Assembly: GCA_021647835.1 (NCBI GenBank) | Contig: JAKITY010000004.1 | Span: 1-46,752, forward strand | Source of the DNA: Flavobacteriaceae bacterium | GTDB taxonomy: Bacteria; Bacteroidota; Bacteroidia; Flavobacteriales; Flavobacteriaceae | Reading direction: 5' to 3' | Length of the DNA: 46,752 nucleotides | Shown: piece after piece, positions 35,357 through 44,347 of the stretch | How positions within the stretch are numbered: the stretch's first letter is position 1 | How the letters are laid out: each line of letters opens with the position of its first letter | Program-made: the position numbers and the translations under genes | The notes under the pieces: generated by a model | The model's database searches: none | What the model saw: the letters and a program-made list of their open reading frames with translations, nothing else | Told to the model about the DNA's origin: nothing

Positions 35357-35387
35357 AAAAAAGATGCTGAACAAGTTGTCCAGCATC
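35357..35387 (-). terminator. Terminator of the sigma factor gene
   Basis: On the minus strand GATGCTG pairs with CAGCATC, extended by ACAA/TTGT after a G/T mismatch, then six T. It lies 38 nt after the sigma factor stop codon; between them are imperfect repeats of TCTAAACGTCTA. Confidence 0.88.
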
Positions 35388-35425
35388 TAAATATCTAACG
35401 TCTAAAAATCTAAACGTCTATGTTA

Positions 35426-36289
35426 TTATCCTAAATAAGTTTTTAAGATTTTACTTCTTGATGTATGTTTTAATCTTCTGATTGCTTTTTCTTTTATTTG
35501 ACGAACACGCTCACGAGTTAAATCAAAAGTTTCTCCAATTTCTTCTAGCGTCATTGGATGTGGGTCACCCAAACCAAAATATAATTTTACAACATCAGCT
35601 TCTCTTGGTGTAAGTGTTTCTAAAGCACGTAAAATTTCAACTTTTAATGATTCATGTAATAGTTTTCTATCTGGGTTTGGCGATTCTCCCGAACATAATA
35701 CATCATATAAATTTGAATCTTCTCCTTCAATTAAAGGTGCATCCATAGATACATGACGTCCAGAATTTTTCATAGACTCTTTAACATCTGTAATTGTCAT
35801 ATCTAATTCTTTTGCAATTTCTTCGGCAGAGGGAGGCCTTTCATTTTCTTGTTCTAGTCTTGCAAAAGTTTTATTTATCTTATTTATCGAACCTATTTTG
35901 TTTAATGGCAAACGAACAATTCTTGATTGTTCAGCCAAAGCTTGTAATATAGATTGACGAATCCACCAAACTGCATAAGAAATAAATTTAAATCCACGAG
36001 TTTCATCAAATCTTTTGGCTGCTTTTATCAACCCTAAATTTCCTTCATTAATCAAATCAGGTAAAGTTAAACCTTGGTTTTGATATTGTTTTGCTACTGA
36101 TACCACAAAGCGTAAATTTGCTTTAGTCAATTTTTCTAAAGCTATTTGATCTCCTTGTTTGATACGTTGTGCTAATTCTACTTCTTGATCTGCAGTAATT
36201 AAATCTACTTTACCAATTTCTTGTAAATATTTATCTAAGGATGCTGTTTCTCGGTTGGTAACCTGCTTGGTTATTTTTAGCTGTCTCAT
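35426..36289 (-). CDS. rpoD: Primary RNA polymerase sigma factor (sigma-70, Bacteroidetes type)
   Basis: A 287-residue sigma factor. It lacks region 1.1 and the nonconserved insert, as primary sigma factors of Bacteroidetes do. [20 protein letters not shown] is region 1.2; [17 protein letters not shown] to [15 protein letters not shown] is region 2; [14 protein letters not shown] is region 3; [20 protein letters not shown] is the region 4.2 helix-turn-helix that reads the -33 element. Being the housekeeping factor it should recognise the TAnnTTTG boxes noted here. No other gene shares the transcript. Confidence 0.95.
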   Translation of the reverse strand: MRQLKITKQVTNRETASLDKYLQEIGKVDLITADQEVELAQRIKQGDQIALEKLTKANLRFVVSVAKQYQNQGLTLPDLINEGNLGLIKAAKRFDETRGFKFISYAVWWIRQSILQALAEQSRIVRLPLNKIGSINKINKTFARLEQENERPPSAEEIAKELDMTITDVKESMKNSGRHVSMDAPLIEGEDSNLYDVLCSGESPNPDRKLLHESLKVEILRALETLTPREADVVKLYFGLGDPHPMTLEEIGETFDLTRERVRQIKEKAIRRLKHTSRSKILKTYLG

Positions 36290-36465
36290 TTAATAAAGTC
36301 GTATTTTATATATTAATTTTTCTCAATAACCATTGAGAGTCTACTAACTTATACGTAACAAATTAGGTAAATGTTACAAAAAATAAATTTTTCTTAAAAA
36401 TTGTATGTCTAATTTTTTAAACGAATAGAGCAATAATTTGAAATCTTCAAATAAAATCAACTTAC

Positions 36466-36630
36466 TTAGGGTCTGTTACAAAATAACCTTTACATTTTGC
36501 CTTGTTCTTTTGCACACTAACAGTGTTAAAAATACTCACTTTATCTAAGGCTATACCTGCGTTTTTTGCCTCGTTATTGCACAAAATAACGTCGCCAATT
36601 CTGTAAACTTTATTTTGTAACAGACCCTTA
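36466..36630. mobile_element. 159-bp MITE with 26-bp terminal inverted repeats and TTA target duplication
   Basis: The element runs from 36469 to 36627. Its left end GGGTCTGTTACAAAATAACC and right end (inverse) GGGTCTGTTACAAAATAAAG agree at 24 of 26 bases overall. TTA stands on both sides (36466-36468, 36628-36630), fitting a 3-bp target duplication. No coding frame is inside, so it must have been moved by a transposase elsewhere; a TNA target suggests IS5-type, as an inference. The spacer 36290-36465 before it shows no gene. Confidence 0.87.
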
Positions 36631-36647
36631 GCAATGAATAAATAATT

Positions 36648-36655
36648 TAAGTTTG
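36648..36655 (+). promoter_or_regulatory. Candidate -7 box for the ompA-family gene
   Basis: TAAGTTTG matches TAnnTTTG, 56 nt before the ATG at 36712 and 18 bp after the MITE's target duplication. A looser TATATTCG at 36658 is an alternative. The MITE now supplies the sequence upstream. Confidence 0.4.
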
Positions 36656-36711
36656 TTATATTCGCAATAAAAATAACCCTCTTTTAAGCTAAGATATTTT
36701 AAAAAATAATC

Positions 36712-37710
36712 ATGAAAAACGTAATATTAATAATTTTTTTAACATTAACCACCACTATTCACTCCCAAGATTCTTCTCAAGTATATAGTAAATTTACATT
36801 AGAACCTTCTTTTGGTTTGACAAAAATTCAAGACGTAACATACTTAGAGTTTGCCAACTATAATATAGGAGCAAGGTATATGTTAAATAGTAAATTTGGA
36901 ATTAGAATCTCGGCAACTTATACCAATAATATTGAAAACTATTATTCTGGAAACATCCAAGGAGTAATTAATTTAGGAAAAGTGCTTGATTTTCAAGATT
37001 TTACTAAAAGATATACTATTCTCTTAGGTATTGGAGGAGACTATACTTATTTAAATTCAGAGCCCCAATCAAACCTTTTTCATATAAGTAGTAACTTCCA
37101 CTTAACTGGAAGTATAGATAATTTATATAAAATTAATAAAAATATTGCTTTAAAAGCTTCATTAAATGTAGTAACTGGTATAAACAATAATCAACTGAGT
37201 GGTGTTGATGCAAGTACGACCAATTCAATTGGTATAAATTTAGGCGTTTCTATAAATTTAGATAAAAAAGAGCATATTGATTGGCTTGTTGTTGATAACA
37301 GCCCAATCATAATTGACAGTACCAAAACTATAATTGAAAAACCTGTTATAAATAATTACATTACTGAAGGCGGAGATTGTAATTGCAGCCAAAATGAATA
37401 TGTATTTTTTGATAATAACAAATCAAAAATAAAAACTACAGCATTAAATGCAATAATTAAAATAGCGAACTATTTGATAGTTAATCCTGAAAAAGAAGTG
37501 ACCTTAATTGGTTATGCTTCAAACACTAATAATACATCTGCTAGTTATGATATTAAGCTTTCTAAATTAAGGGCTCAAATTGTATTACAAAAATTAGTTG
37601 AATTAGGCGTTTCTAAAGATAGAATAGCGATTATGTTTGAAGGAAAAGATATTAAAAAAGAACAATCTTCATTTGACTTAGCAAGAAGAGTAGAGTTGAT
37701 TATAGAATAA
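36712..37710 (+). CDS. OmpA-family outer membrane protein
   Basis: A 332-residue protein: signal peptide (MKNVILIIFLTLTTTIHSQD), a beta-barrel-like N-terminal domain of about 180 residues with alternating hydrophobic strands, then a C-terminal OmpA domain from about 225 (YVFFDNNKSKIKTTALNAII, LSKLRAQIVLQKLVELGV, ARRVELII) that would bind peptidoglycan. A CNCSQNE cysteine pair lies just before that domain. It anchors the outer membrane to the wall. It is the only plus-strand gene in the right third and has no close partner. Confidence 0.86.
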   Translation: MKNVILIIFLTLTTTIHSQDSSQVYSKFTLEPSFGLTKIQDVTYLEFANYNIGARYMLNSKFGIRISATYTNNIENYYSGNIQGVINLGKVLDFQDFTKRYTILLGIGGDYTYLNSEPQSNLFHISSNFHLTGSIDNLYKINKNIALKASLNVVTGINNNQLSGVDASTTNSIGINLGVSINLDKKEHIDWLVVDNSPIIIDSTKTIIEKPVINNYITEGGDCNCSQNEYVFFDNNKSKIKTTALNAIIKIANYLIVNPEKEVTLIGYASNTNNTSASYDIKLSKLRAQIVLQKLVELGVSKDRIAIMFEGKDIKKEQSSFDLARRVELIIE

Positions 37711-37798
37711 AATGGATGCTATTTTAGGCGAAAAAGGTATAAAACAAAGGGTTTTACTGCAAATATAGTGGGTAAAATAGATTTTAATTATGTACAAT

Positions 37799-37840
37799 GT
37801 CATTTCGATAGAGCGACCTAAGGAGCTACGAGAAATCTCT
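37799..37840. repeat. One-armed REP-like element
   Basis: GTCATTTCGATAGAGCGACC through AGAAATCTC repeats the left arm of the 13984-14081 element (GTCATTTCGA ... GAGAAATC), but the matching right arm is missing. The 437-bp spacer 37711-38147 otherwise holds a perfect 8-bp hairpin at 37916-37937 (TTTTTGCC/GGCAAAAA) and the pnp terminator; no gene is seen. Confidence 0.6.
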
Positions 37841-38085
37841 TTCATTGAGATTTAATTCTAACTTTTCTTATTGATTTTTAACGGAATCATTGAAACGTTG
37901 TTTTCTCGTCGATAATTTTTGCCTTTATCGGCAAAAAATATCTCTGTCCTTTAGATTTGTATAGTTAAGTTTTTCTTATTTATTAAGTGTTTAACATTAC
38001 AACGGTCTTATTTACTGTAATCTTCTAATTTTTATAGCGAATTTTGGAATGATTTTGTAAAATAAATTTTTTATTATGAACCACT

Positions 38086-38124
38086 AAAAAAAAACCTCAA
38101 AAAAACTAATTTTTTTGAGGTTTT
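38086..38124 (-). terminator. Terminator of pnp
   Basis: AAAACCTCAAAAAAA (38091-38105) pairs perfectly with TTTTTTTGAGGTTTT (38110-38124) around a 4-base loop. On the minus strand nine T follow. It starts 24 nt after the pnp stop and could also work on the plus strand. Confidence 0.85.
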
Positions 38125-38147
38125 AAAATATAATGATTAACAAATCA

Positions 38148-40304
38148 TTAATTATCTTCTTTAGGTTTATGTTCCTCACGTGGTGGTCTTGGTAATAGTG
38201 CCTTTTTAGAAACCTTTTCTTTTCTAGTTTTAGGGTCTCTACCAAAATATTTCACATCAAAAACATCGCCCATACTTACAACATCGGTAACATTATTTGT
38301 TCGTTCCCAAGCCAATTCAGAGATATGTAATAACACTTCGTTTCCTGGAGCTTCTACATACTCTACAACTGCGCCAAAGTCAAGCATTTTTATAACTTTA
38401 ACTTCGTAAACACTTCCTCTTTCAGGTTTGAATGTAATAGAATCAATTTTTGCCAATACAGCATCAATTCCTGTTTGGTCTGTACCTAAAATTTCAACAA
38501 TCCCTTCTTCAGTAACTGGATCTTCATTGATAACAATAGTACATCCTGTTTCTTTTTGTAATTCTTGAATTACTTTTCCACCAGGACCAATTAATGCGCC
38601 AATAAATTCTCCAGGAATAGTTTTTGTTACCATTTTTGGTGAATGTGATTTTACATCAGTATTTGGAGATGCAATTGTATCGGTCAATTTACCTAAAATA
38701 TGTAAACGTCCATCACGTGCTTGTGATAAAGCTTGTTCTAATACATCATAAGATAATCCTTTAACCTTGATATCCATTTGACAAGCTGTAATTCCTTTTT
38801 CAGTTCCAGTAACTTTAAAATCCATATCCCCTAAATGATCTTCATCACCTAAAATATCAGATAAAACAGCATATTTCCCTGTTTTTTCATCAGAAATTAA
38901 TCCCATTGCAATTCCAGAAACTGGTCTTATCAGTTGAACTCCAGCATCCATAAGTGCCATTGTTCCAGAACAGACAGTTGCCATAGAAGAAGAACCATTC
39001 GATTCTAATACTTCACTTACAACTCTTACTGTATATGGGCAATCTGCAGGAATCATTCCTTTTAAAGCACGTTGTGCTAAATTTCCATGTCCAATTTCAC
39101 GACGAGAAGTTCCTCTTAAAGGTCTTGCTTCTCCTGTACAAAATGGAGGAAAATTATAATGTAAATAAAATGTTTCCTCACCTTCATAAGATGGGGTATC
39201 TATTTTACTAGCTTCTCTAGAAGTACCTAATGTTACTGTTGCTAATGCTTGTGTTTCACCACGAGTAAAAATTGAAGAGCCATGTGTTGATGGTAAATAA
39301 TCTACTTCACACCATATTGGGCGAATATCTATAGTTTTCCTTCCGTCTAAACGTAAACCTTCATTTAAAGTCAAATCACGAATAGCAGATTTATGTGCTT
39401 TACTGAAATACTTACCAATTAAATCTCCATATTCTTCTATTTCTTCTTCAGAAAAAGAAGCTTTAACACTTTCTTTTACTTCATCAAAAGCTATGCTTCT
39501 TTCTTGTTTTGAAATTCCTTGTTTTGCAATATCATAACATTTTTGGTAAGCTAATTCATTTATTTTTTTTGCTAATTTTTCATCAGTAGCTTCAGTTTCA
39601 TATTCGCGAACTTCTTTTTTACCAAATGCTTCTGCTAGTTTTACTTGAGCAGCACATTGAATTTTAATTGCTTCATGTGCAAATTTAATAGCATCTATCA
39701 TTTCTTCTTCACTACACTCACCCATTTCACCTTCAACCATCATTACAGAATCTGCTGAAGCTCCAATCATCATATCCATATCAGCTTCCTCTAATTGTGC
39801 TCTACTCGGATTGATAATAAACTCTCCATTAATTCTTGCTACACGAGCTTCAGAGATTGCACATTCAAATGGGAAATCACTTAATTGAATTGCTGCCGAA
39901 GCTGCTAATCCAGCTAAAGCATCGGGCATAACATCTTCATCATGAGACATTAACTGAATCATTACTTGTGTTTCTGCATGATAATCTTTTGGAAAAAGCG
40001 GACGTAAAACCCTATCTACCAAACGCATGGTTAGAATTTCATTATTACTTGGCCTTGCTTCTCTTTTGAAAAAACCTCCAGGATAACGACCTGCAGCTGC
40101 AAACTTTTCTCTATAATCTACTGTTAATGGCAAAAAATCTACTGTTCCTGCCTTATAGCTAGAAACTACAGTACACAATAACATTGCTTTTCCCATTTGC
40201 ACAACAACCGATCCGTGTGCTTGTTTTGCTAATTTTCCGGTTTCTATTGAAATGGTTCTTCCATCACCTAAATCAATAGTTTCTTTAAATACTTTTGGAA
40301 TCAT
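38148..40304 (-). CDS. pnp: Polyribonucleotide nucleotidyltransferase (PNPase)
   Basis: A 718-residue phosphorolytic 3'-5' exoribonuclease. It has two RNase PH domains ([16 protein letters not shown] near 70; [14 protein letters not shown] and [11 protein letters not shown] in the second), the linking helical domain, a KH domain ([20 protein letters not shown]) and an S1 domain ([20 protein letters not shown]). It degrades mRNA and may add tails. It follows rpsO as in many bacteria. A hairpin lies in its leader. Confidence 0.97.
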   Translation of the reverse strand: MIPKVFKETIDLGDGRTISIETGKLAKQAHGSVVVQMGKAMLLCTVVSSYKAGTVDFLPLTVDYREKFAAAGRYPGGFFKREARPSNNEILTMRLVDRVLRPLFPKDYHAETQVMIQLMSHDEDVMPDALAGLAASAAIQLSDFPFECAISEARVARINGEFIINPSRAQLEEADMDMMIGASADSVMMVEGEMGECSEEEMIDAIKFAHEAIKIQCAAQVKLAEAFGKKEVREYETEATDEKLAKKINELAYQKCYDIAKQGISKQERSIAFDEVKESVKASFSEEEIEEYGDLIGKYFSKAHKSAIRDLTLNEGLRLDGRKTIDIRPIWCEVDYLPSTHGSSIFTRGETQALATVTLGTSREASKIDTPSYEGEETFYLHYNFPPFCTGEARPLRGTSRREIGHGNLAQRALKGMIPADCPYTVRVVSEVLESNGSSSMATVCSGTMALMDAGVQLIRPVSGIAMGLISDEKTGKYAVLSDILGDEDHLGDMDFKVTGTEKGITACQMDIKVKGLSYDVLEQALSQARDGRLHILGKLTDTIASPNTDVKSHSPKMVTKTIPGEFIGALIGPGGKVIQELQKETGCTIVINEDPVTEEGIVEILGTDQTGIDAVLAKIDSITFKPERGSVYEVKVIKMLDFGAVVEYVEAPGNEVLLHISELAWERTNNVTDVVSMGDVFDVKYFGRDPKTRKEKVSKKALLPRPPREEHKPKEDN

Positions 40305-40318
40305 AATTTGTTTTTTGT

Positions 40319-40341
40319 ATTTACTTTTATTGCAAGTAAAT
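40319..40341 (-). promoter_or_regulatory. Hairpin in the pnp leader
   Basis: ATTTACTT (40319-40326) and AAGTAAAT (40334-40341) form a perfect 8-bp stem with a 7-nt loop, 15 nt before the pnp ATG. In E. coli a leader stem is the target of PNPase autoregulation; whether this one is comparable is unknown. Confidence 0.35.
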
Positions 40342-40391
40342 TTATTAATTCATGGTTAAACTTTTGTAGTTGTGTTGTTTTTACTCTTTTT

Positions 40392-40571
40392 TATACCAAT
40401 TTAATTTTGTGCTGTCGTGTAGTTGAATTAATTTTTGCAAGATTGAGGCAAAATATTTTAGTCTAGCTTTTGTTATAGTCAACTATTTTAACGAAAATAT
40501 TGTGAACCCGCCTGCCGGCGAGGCAGGAATTAAACAATTTCAATGCGACATTATAATGTTAAATTAGTATT
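40392..40571. mobile_element. MITE-like inverted-repeat element between rpsO and pnp, carrying a nested GC-rich repeat
   Basis: The left end TATACCAATTTAA...GTCG and the right end, inverted, AATACTAATTTAA...GTCG agree at about 20 of 28 bases, marking a 180-bp unit without coding capacity. At 40507-40527 it contains CCCGCCTGCCGGCGAGGCAG plus G, whose CCTGCC/GGCAGG arms make a 6-bp hairpin; this looks like a second, later insertion. The element fills half of the 386-bp gap, which has no gene. Confidence 0.5.
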
Positions 40572-40660
40572 ATTGATAGAGTATCGTTTGCCAATGAATT
40601 ACCTTAGTTTTTCTTTTAATCAATTTAACTAAAAGGTATTTTGTAATATTTTAAAAAATG

Positions 40661-40689
40661 AAAATGAGAGACATAAAGCCTCTCATTTT
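40661..40689 (-). terminator. Terminator of rpsO
   Basis: AAAATGAGAG (40661-40670) pairs with CTCTCATTTT (40680-40689), loop 9 nt. It starts 1 nt after the rpsO stop codon on the minus strand, with a short interrupted T-run after it. It would partly separate rpsO from pnp. Confidence 0.75.
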
Positions 40690-40690
40690 T

Positions 40691-40960
40691 TTATTTTCTT
40701 AAACCTAATTCTTTAACTATTGCACGATATCTTGTGATATCAGTTTTAACTAAATAGTCTAATAAATTACGTCGTTTACCTACTAGTTTCACTAATGAAC
40801 GCTGTGTATTGAAATCTTTACGATTCTTTTTTAAATGTTCTGTTAAGTGACTGATTCGGTAAGTAAAAAGAGCTATTTGCCCTTCTGATGAACCTGTGTC
40901 TTTTTCAGATTTTCCATGTTTTTTGAAAATTTCTGCTTTCTTTTCTGTTGCTAAATACAT
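40691..40960 (-). CDS. rpsO: 30S ribosomal protein S15
   Basis: An 89-residue protein, the standard S15 length. KHGKSEKDTGSSEGQIALFT and LTEHLKKNRKDFNTQRSLVK with LVGKRRNLLDYL are the family blocks that contact 16S rRNA helices 20-22. It is an early-binding small-subunit protein. It has its own promoter (41016-41045) and terminator, and precedes pnp. Confidence 0.98.
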   Translation of the reverse strand: MYLATEKKAEIFKKHGKSEKDTGSSEGQIALFTYRISHLTEHLKKNRKDFNTQRSLVKLVGKRRNLLDYLVKTDITRYRAIVKELGLRK

Positions 40961-41015
40961 GCTAACATTAAATTTTTATTAATAATTTTTATGTACTAAT
41001 TTCTTAATTAGGTGG

Positions 41016-41045
41016 CAAATGTAATACTATTATTTTGATTGGCAA
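41016..41045 (-). promoter_or_regulatory. rpsO promoter
   Basis: On the minus strand TTG (41043-41045) is followed after 19 bp by TACATTTG (41016-41023), a full match to the Bacteroidetes -33/-7 arrangement. The -7 box lies 55 nt before the rpsO ATG. It is the best promoter in the window. Confidence 0.65.
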
Positions 41046-41080
41046 TACTTTGAAGAAAGTACTTTAAACTAACTTTAACC

Positions 41081-41572
41081 TTACTGTATAACTTCCCAAA
41101 TTTCACTCACTTTTGTTTCTTCCTTAAAAGATTTAATGAGTTTTCCTTTTTTGGAATAAATCAAGATACTTGGAAAGGTTTCTGCTCCAAACAAATTAGA
41201 AAAAGTAAGTCTATAATCTTCTACAAAAGTGATATTTTCTTGGGTAAAGCTATACTTGTCTCTATATTCTCTAATCGCATCCTTTTGCTCGTAAGAAATA
41301 AAAATCATTTCTAAATCTTTAAAAACATCTATTTCTTTAGAAAGCCATTTTCCTTGTTTTTGACAATGATCACATTCAGAATTAAAATAAAAAAATAATT
41401 TAGTTCGAACAGTATCTAAACTATTTTTTACAAAAGGCTTACGATCAAGAGTTGCAAATGAAAAATAGGGTATTACTTTTGCTACTTCAACAGTTGTATT
41501 TTTTGTTGACTTACAGCTATTAAAAGCAAATATTACACAAATAAATAATGCAATTGTATTAAGTTTCTTCAT
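41081..41572 (-). CDS. Thioredoxin-like lipoprotein
   Basis: A 163-residue protein with a type II signal peptide (MKKLNTIALFICVIFAFNSC; lipobox FNSC, Cys20). The mature part has a thioredoxin fold: FFYFNSECDHCQKQGKWLSK with a CDHC redox site at about 73-76, and ETFPSILIYSKKGKLIKSF with the cis-proline TFP. It probably works in the periplasm as a thiol oxidoreductase or peroxiredoxin-like protein; AhpC/TSA-type is possible. It is alone, downstream of an IS graveyard. Confidence 0.85.
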   Translation of the reverse strand: MKKLNTIALFICVIFAFNSCKSTKNTTVEVAKVIPYFSFATLDRKPFVKNSLDTVRTKLFFYFNSECDHCQKQGKWLSKEIDVFKDLEMIFISYEQKDAIREYRDKYSFTQENITFVEDYRLTFSNLFGAETFPSILIYSKKGKLIKSFKEETKVSEIWEVIQ

Positions 41573-41676
41573 TTATTTATAATTTATTAATCTTGTAAAC
41601 GCAAAACCCTGCTTCTTGAATTTTTCCCTTAGATTTTGGACTTACAACAAACTAGGTTCAACTTCAAAAATAGCAG

Positions 41677-41796
41677 TTATTTATTTTTATTTGGATGCTG
41701 TCTTGTGTCAAAAACTCTTACAATATAGACTTTTATTTTCCCTACTCTACATGTAATTTTATAATGGTCGTTTAATTCATTTTCTGTATTTATGTT
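41677..41796 (-). pseudogene. Remnant of a RelE/ParE-type toxin gene (C-terminal end)
   Basis: On the minus strand 39 codons before a TAA read ...NDHYKITCRVGKIKVYIVRV followed by FDTRQHPNKNK. This is the characteristic C-terminal strand pair of RelE/ParE toxins (Y-K-I-x-Y-R-V ... V-x-I-V-R-V-F-D-T-R-Q-x-P). A stop lies directly upstream in frame and no start or antitoxin remains nearby, so it is not functional. Confidence 0.65.
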
Positions 41797-41947
41797 TTAA
41801 GGTGGGTTCTGAAAATTCATTTTTTTACTCACGCCTTTTCTTATTTTTTAAATAGGTGTTTTCGCCAAAGGCGGACAGGCTGTGATGTGCTTCATAATTC
41901 AAAGAACAAAGATAAGAAATAAGATGTGAAGCGATTCTTTTTAGTAA

Positions 41948-42164
41948 AAACTAGAAACATTTTACACAACTGCCAATACTATAAAAGCAAACCTTGATAA
42001 CATATTAAACTTCTTTATGAATAGAAATACCAACGCAAATGCAGAATCATTTAATGCCAAAATCAAACTCTATTAGAGCAAATTTAAGAGGTGTATCGGA
42101 TACTAATTTTTTACTTTTTAGATTAACACAAACTTTTTGCCTAATCCCCATAAATAATATGTGA
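41948..42164 (+). pseudogene. Remnant of an ISL3-family transposase (C-terminal end)
   Basis: Frame 1 from 41951 reads LETFYTTANTIKANLDNILN then FFMNRNTNANAESFNAKIKL, up to a TAG at 42074. A one-base shift at 42071-42075 restores RANLRGVSDTNFFLFRLTQT. The sequence NRNTNANAESFNAKIK...FRANLRGV...FFLFRL is the typical end of IS204/IS1001/IS1096/IS1165-type transposases. The N-terminal nine tenths are missing and the piece is frameshifted. Confidence 0.8.
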
Positions 42165-42238
42165 TCCCAATTTTTATAGTAAATTTTGGGAAGAAATTTC
42201 TAACTAATAATAATAATCCCTATTTATTAAGAAAATAA

Positions 42239-43099
42239 TTATTTCCTTATCGGTTGATTTAGAATCAAATCAAGATATAGATTAACTTGTGTTTTTAAAT
42301 TTTTTCTTTCAATAATTTTATCTAAAAAACCATGTTCTAATAAAAATTCTGAACGTTGAAATCCTTCAGGTAAATCTTTACCTGTGGTATCTTTTACAAC
42401 TCTAGGTCCGGCAAAAGCAATTAAGGCATTTGGTTCAGCAAAATTCACATCACCTAACATTGCATACGAAGCTGTAGTGCCACCCGTAGTTGGGTCTGTA
42501 CATAAAGAAATATAAGGAATGCCTGCTTCAGCCAATTGAGCTAATTTAGCAGATGTTTTTACCAATTGCATTAATGATAGAGAAGCTTCTTGCATACGAG
42601 CTCCACCTGATTTTGAAATCATTAAAAATGGTGTTTTATTTTTAATAGAATATTCAATGGCTCTAGCTATTTTTTCTCCTACAACACTACCCATTGAACC
42701 TCCAATAAAACTAAAATCCATAGCAGCAATAACCAAATTTTTTCCTAAAGATTTCCCTACAGCAGTACGAACAGCATCGGTTAAATTGGTTTTTTCTTTT
42801 GCTTCTTTTAATCTATGGGTGTATTTTTTTGTATCACTAAACTTTAAAGGATCTTTAGATGCTAGTTTAGGATTTAGCTCTTTAAATTGATTGTCATCAA
42901 ACAGAATTTCAAAATACTCAGCACTACCAATTCTAACATGATAACCATCTTCTGGACTTACATATAAGTTGGTTTTTAATTCATCAGAATCTATTATTTT
43001 TCCACTAGGTGTTTTATACCACAACCCTTTTGGAACATCTTTTTTTTCAATTGTAGGGGTTTGAATTCCCTTATTTTTTCTTTTAAACCAACTACTCAT
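42239..43099 (-). CDS. accD: Acetyl-CoA carboxylase carboxyltransferase beta subunit
   Basis: A 286-residue subunit that, with AccA, moves the carboxyl group from biotin to acetyl-CoA in fatty-acid synthesis. The catalytic domain is complete: [59 protein letters not shown], and [12 protein letters not shown]. The N-terminal zinc ribbon is degenerate: where E. coli has CDSC and CPKC this protein has TPSG and SPED, so no zinc can bind. It follows fbaA on the minus strand but a strong terminator lies between them. Confidence 0.96.
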   Translation of the reverse strand: MSSWFKRKNKGIQTPTIEKKDVPKGLWYKTPSGKIIDSDELKTNLYVSPEDGYHVRIGSAEYFEILFDDNQFKELNPKLASKDPLKFSDTKKYTHRLKEAKEKTNLTDAVRTAVGKSLGKNLVIAAMDFSFIGGSMGSVVGEKIARAIEYSIKNKTPFLMISKSGGARMQEASLSLMQLVKTSAKLAQLAEAGIPYISLCTDPTTGGTTASYAMLGDVNFAEPNALIAFAGPRVVKDTTGKDLPEGFQRSEFLLEHGFLDKIIERKNLKTQVNLYLDLILNQPIRK

Positions 43100-43174
43100 A
43101 GCTTATTGTTTTTTATTGTTTGATTTTATTTTCAAACAATTATTATAACTTTTAAAAACAGAGGGGCAATTTAG

Positions 43175-43212
43175 AAAAAAAAAGGAGAACCAACTAAAAA
43201 AGTTAGCTCTCC
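43175..43212 (-). terminator. Terminator of fbaA
   Basis: On the minus strand GGAGAGCTAAC pairs with GTTGGTTCTCC over 11 bp (two G-U), loop of 7, then nine T. It begins 10 nt after the fbaA stop. Confidence 0.92.
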
Positions 43213-43221
43213 AATTTTAAA

Positions 43222-44289
43222 TTAAAGTGTATCGATATTATTTAAGTCTTTAAATGCTTGTTTTAACCGTGCTTTAAAGGTTAATTCTCCTTCTCGTAAC
43301 CATTTTCTTGGATCGTAATATTTTTTATTTGGAACATCATCTCCATCAGGATTTCCAATTTGAGATTTTAAATAATCAACATTTTTTCCAAAATAGTCTC
43401 TAATTCCTGTTGCAAAACCATATTGTAAATCGGTATCAATATTCATTTTTATTACTCCATAATCAATTCCCTCTCTAATTTCTTCAACTGTTGAACCCGA
43501 ACCGCCATGAAAAACAAAATCAATAGTGTTGTGAGGTACATTGTATTTTTCTGAAATAAATTCTTGTGAATTTTTTAAGATTTTAGGAGTCAATTTTACA
43601 TTTCCTGGTTTGTAAACTCCGTGTACATTTCCAAATGCAGCTGCAATTGTAAAACGTGGACTTATTTTTAACAATTCTTCGTAAGCATAAGCAACTTCTT
43701 CAGGTTGCGTATATAGTTTTGAAACATCAACATCCGAATTATCTACACCGTCTTCTTCTCCTCCAGTAATTCCTAATTCAATTTCTAGAGTCATTCCCAT
43801 TTTACTCATGCGAGTCAAGTATTTTTTACAAATATCTATATTTTCTTCAATTGATTCTTCAGATAAATCTATCATATGAGAACTATATAGGGGTTTTCCT
43901 GTTTCGGCAAAATATTGTTCACCTGCATCCAACATCCCATCAACCCAAGGCAACAGTTTTTTAGCACAATGATCTGTATGTAAAATTACTGGAACATCAT
44001 AAGCTTCTGCCATTAGATGAACATGTTTGGCACCTGCTACTGCACCTGCTACTGCAGCTTTTTGATCTTCATTAGATAATCCTTTTCCAGCATTGAATTG
44101 TGCTCCTCCATTCGAAAATTGAATAATAATTGGGGCATTTAATTCTTTAGCAGTTTCTAAAACAGCATTTATTGTGTTAGAACCAATAACATTTACTGCT
44201 GGTAAAGCAAATTTTTTCTCTTTTGCTAATTTAAAAATTTCTTGAACTGCATCTCCTGTAGCTACTCCTGATTTAATTTTTTGTGACAT
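43222..44289 (-). CDS. fbaA: Fructose-bisphosphate aldolase, class II
   Basis: A 355-residue zinc-dependent aldolase that splits or makes fructose-1,6-bisphosphate. FALPAVNVIGSNTINAVLET, VILHTDHCAKKLLPWVDGML (His zinc ligand and catalytic Asp), ELGITGGEEDGVD, NVHGVYKPGNVKL and FVFHGGSGSTVEEI are all class IIA hallmarks. ATG 44289 (MSQKIKSGVATGDAVQ) is chosen because it matches the usual start; an upstream TTG frame would add 13 residues. It lies between the outer-membrane protein gene and accD. Confidence 0.96.
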   Translation of the reverse strand: MSQKIKSGVATGDAVQEIFKLAKEKKFALPAVNVIGSNTINAVLETAKELNAPIIIQFSNGGAQFNAGKGLSNEDQKAAVAGAVAGAKHVHLMAEAYDVPVILHTDHCAKKLLPWVDGMLDAGEQYFAETGKPLYSSHMIDLSEESIEENIDICKKYLTRMSKMGMTLEIELGITGGEEDGVDNSDVDVSKLYTQPEEVAYAYEELLKISPRFTIAAAFGNVHGVYKPGNVKLTPKILKNSQEFISEKYNVPHNTIDFVFHGGSGSTVEEIREGIDYGVIKMNIDTDLQYGFATGIRDYFGKNVDYLKSQIGNPDGDDVPNKKYYDPRKWLREGELTFKARLKQAFKDLNNIDTL

Positions 44290-44347
44290 TTTATCTTTTT
44301 TATTATGTGAAATCAATTTTACTGACAAAAATACAAAATAATACCAA

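Larger units (their letters stand above)
41573..42238. other. Gene-free 666-bp spacer with decayed mobile DNA
   Basis: No intact gene is present between accD and the redoxin lipoprotein. The spacer holds the tail of a RelE/ParE toxin (41677-41796, minus), a small GC-rich hairpin (CGCC/GGCG, 41863-41873), and the tail of an ISL3-type transposase (41948-42164, plus). It appears to be a site where insertions accumulate and decay. Confidence 0.65.

Noticed and set aside
37916-37937. Perfect 8-bp hairpin as the ompA terminator
   Set aside because: It is 206 nt after the stop and lacks a proper T-run; kept only as a note in the spacer description.
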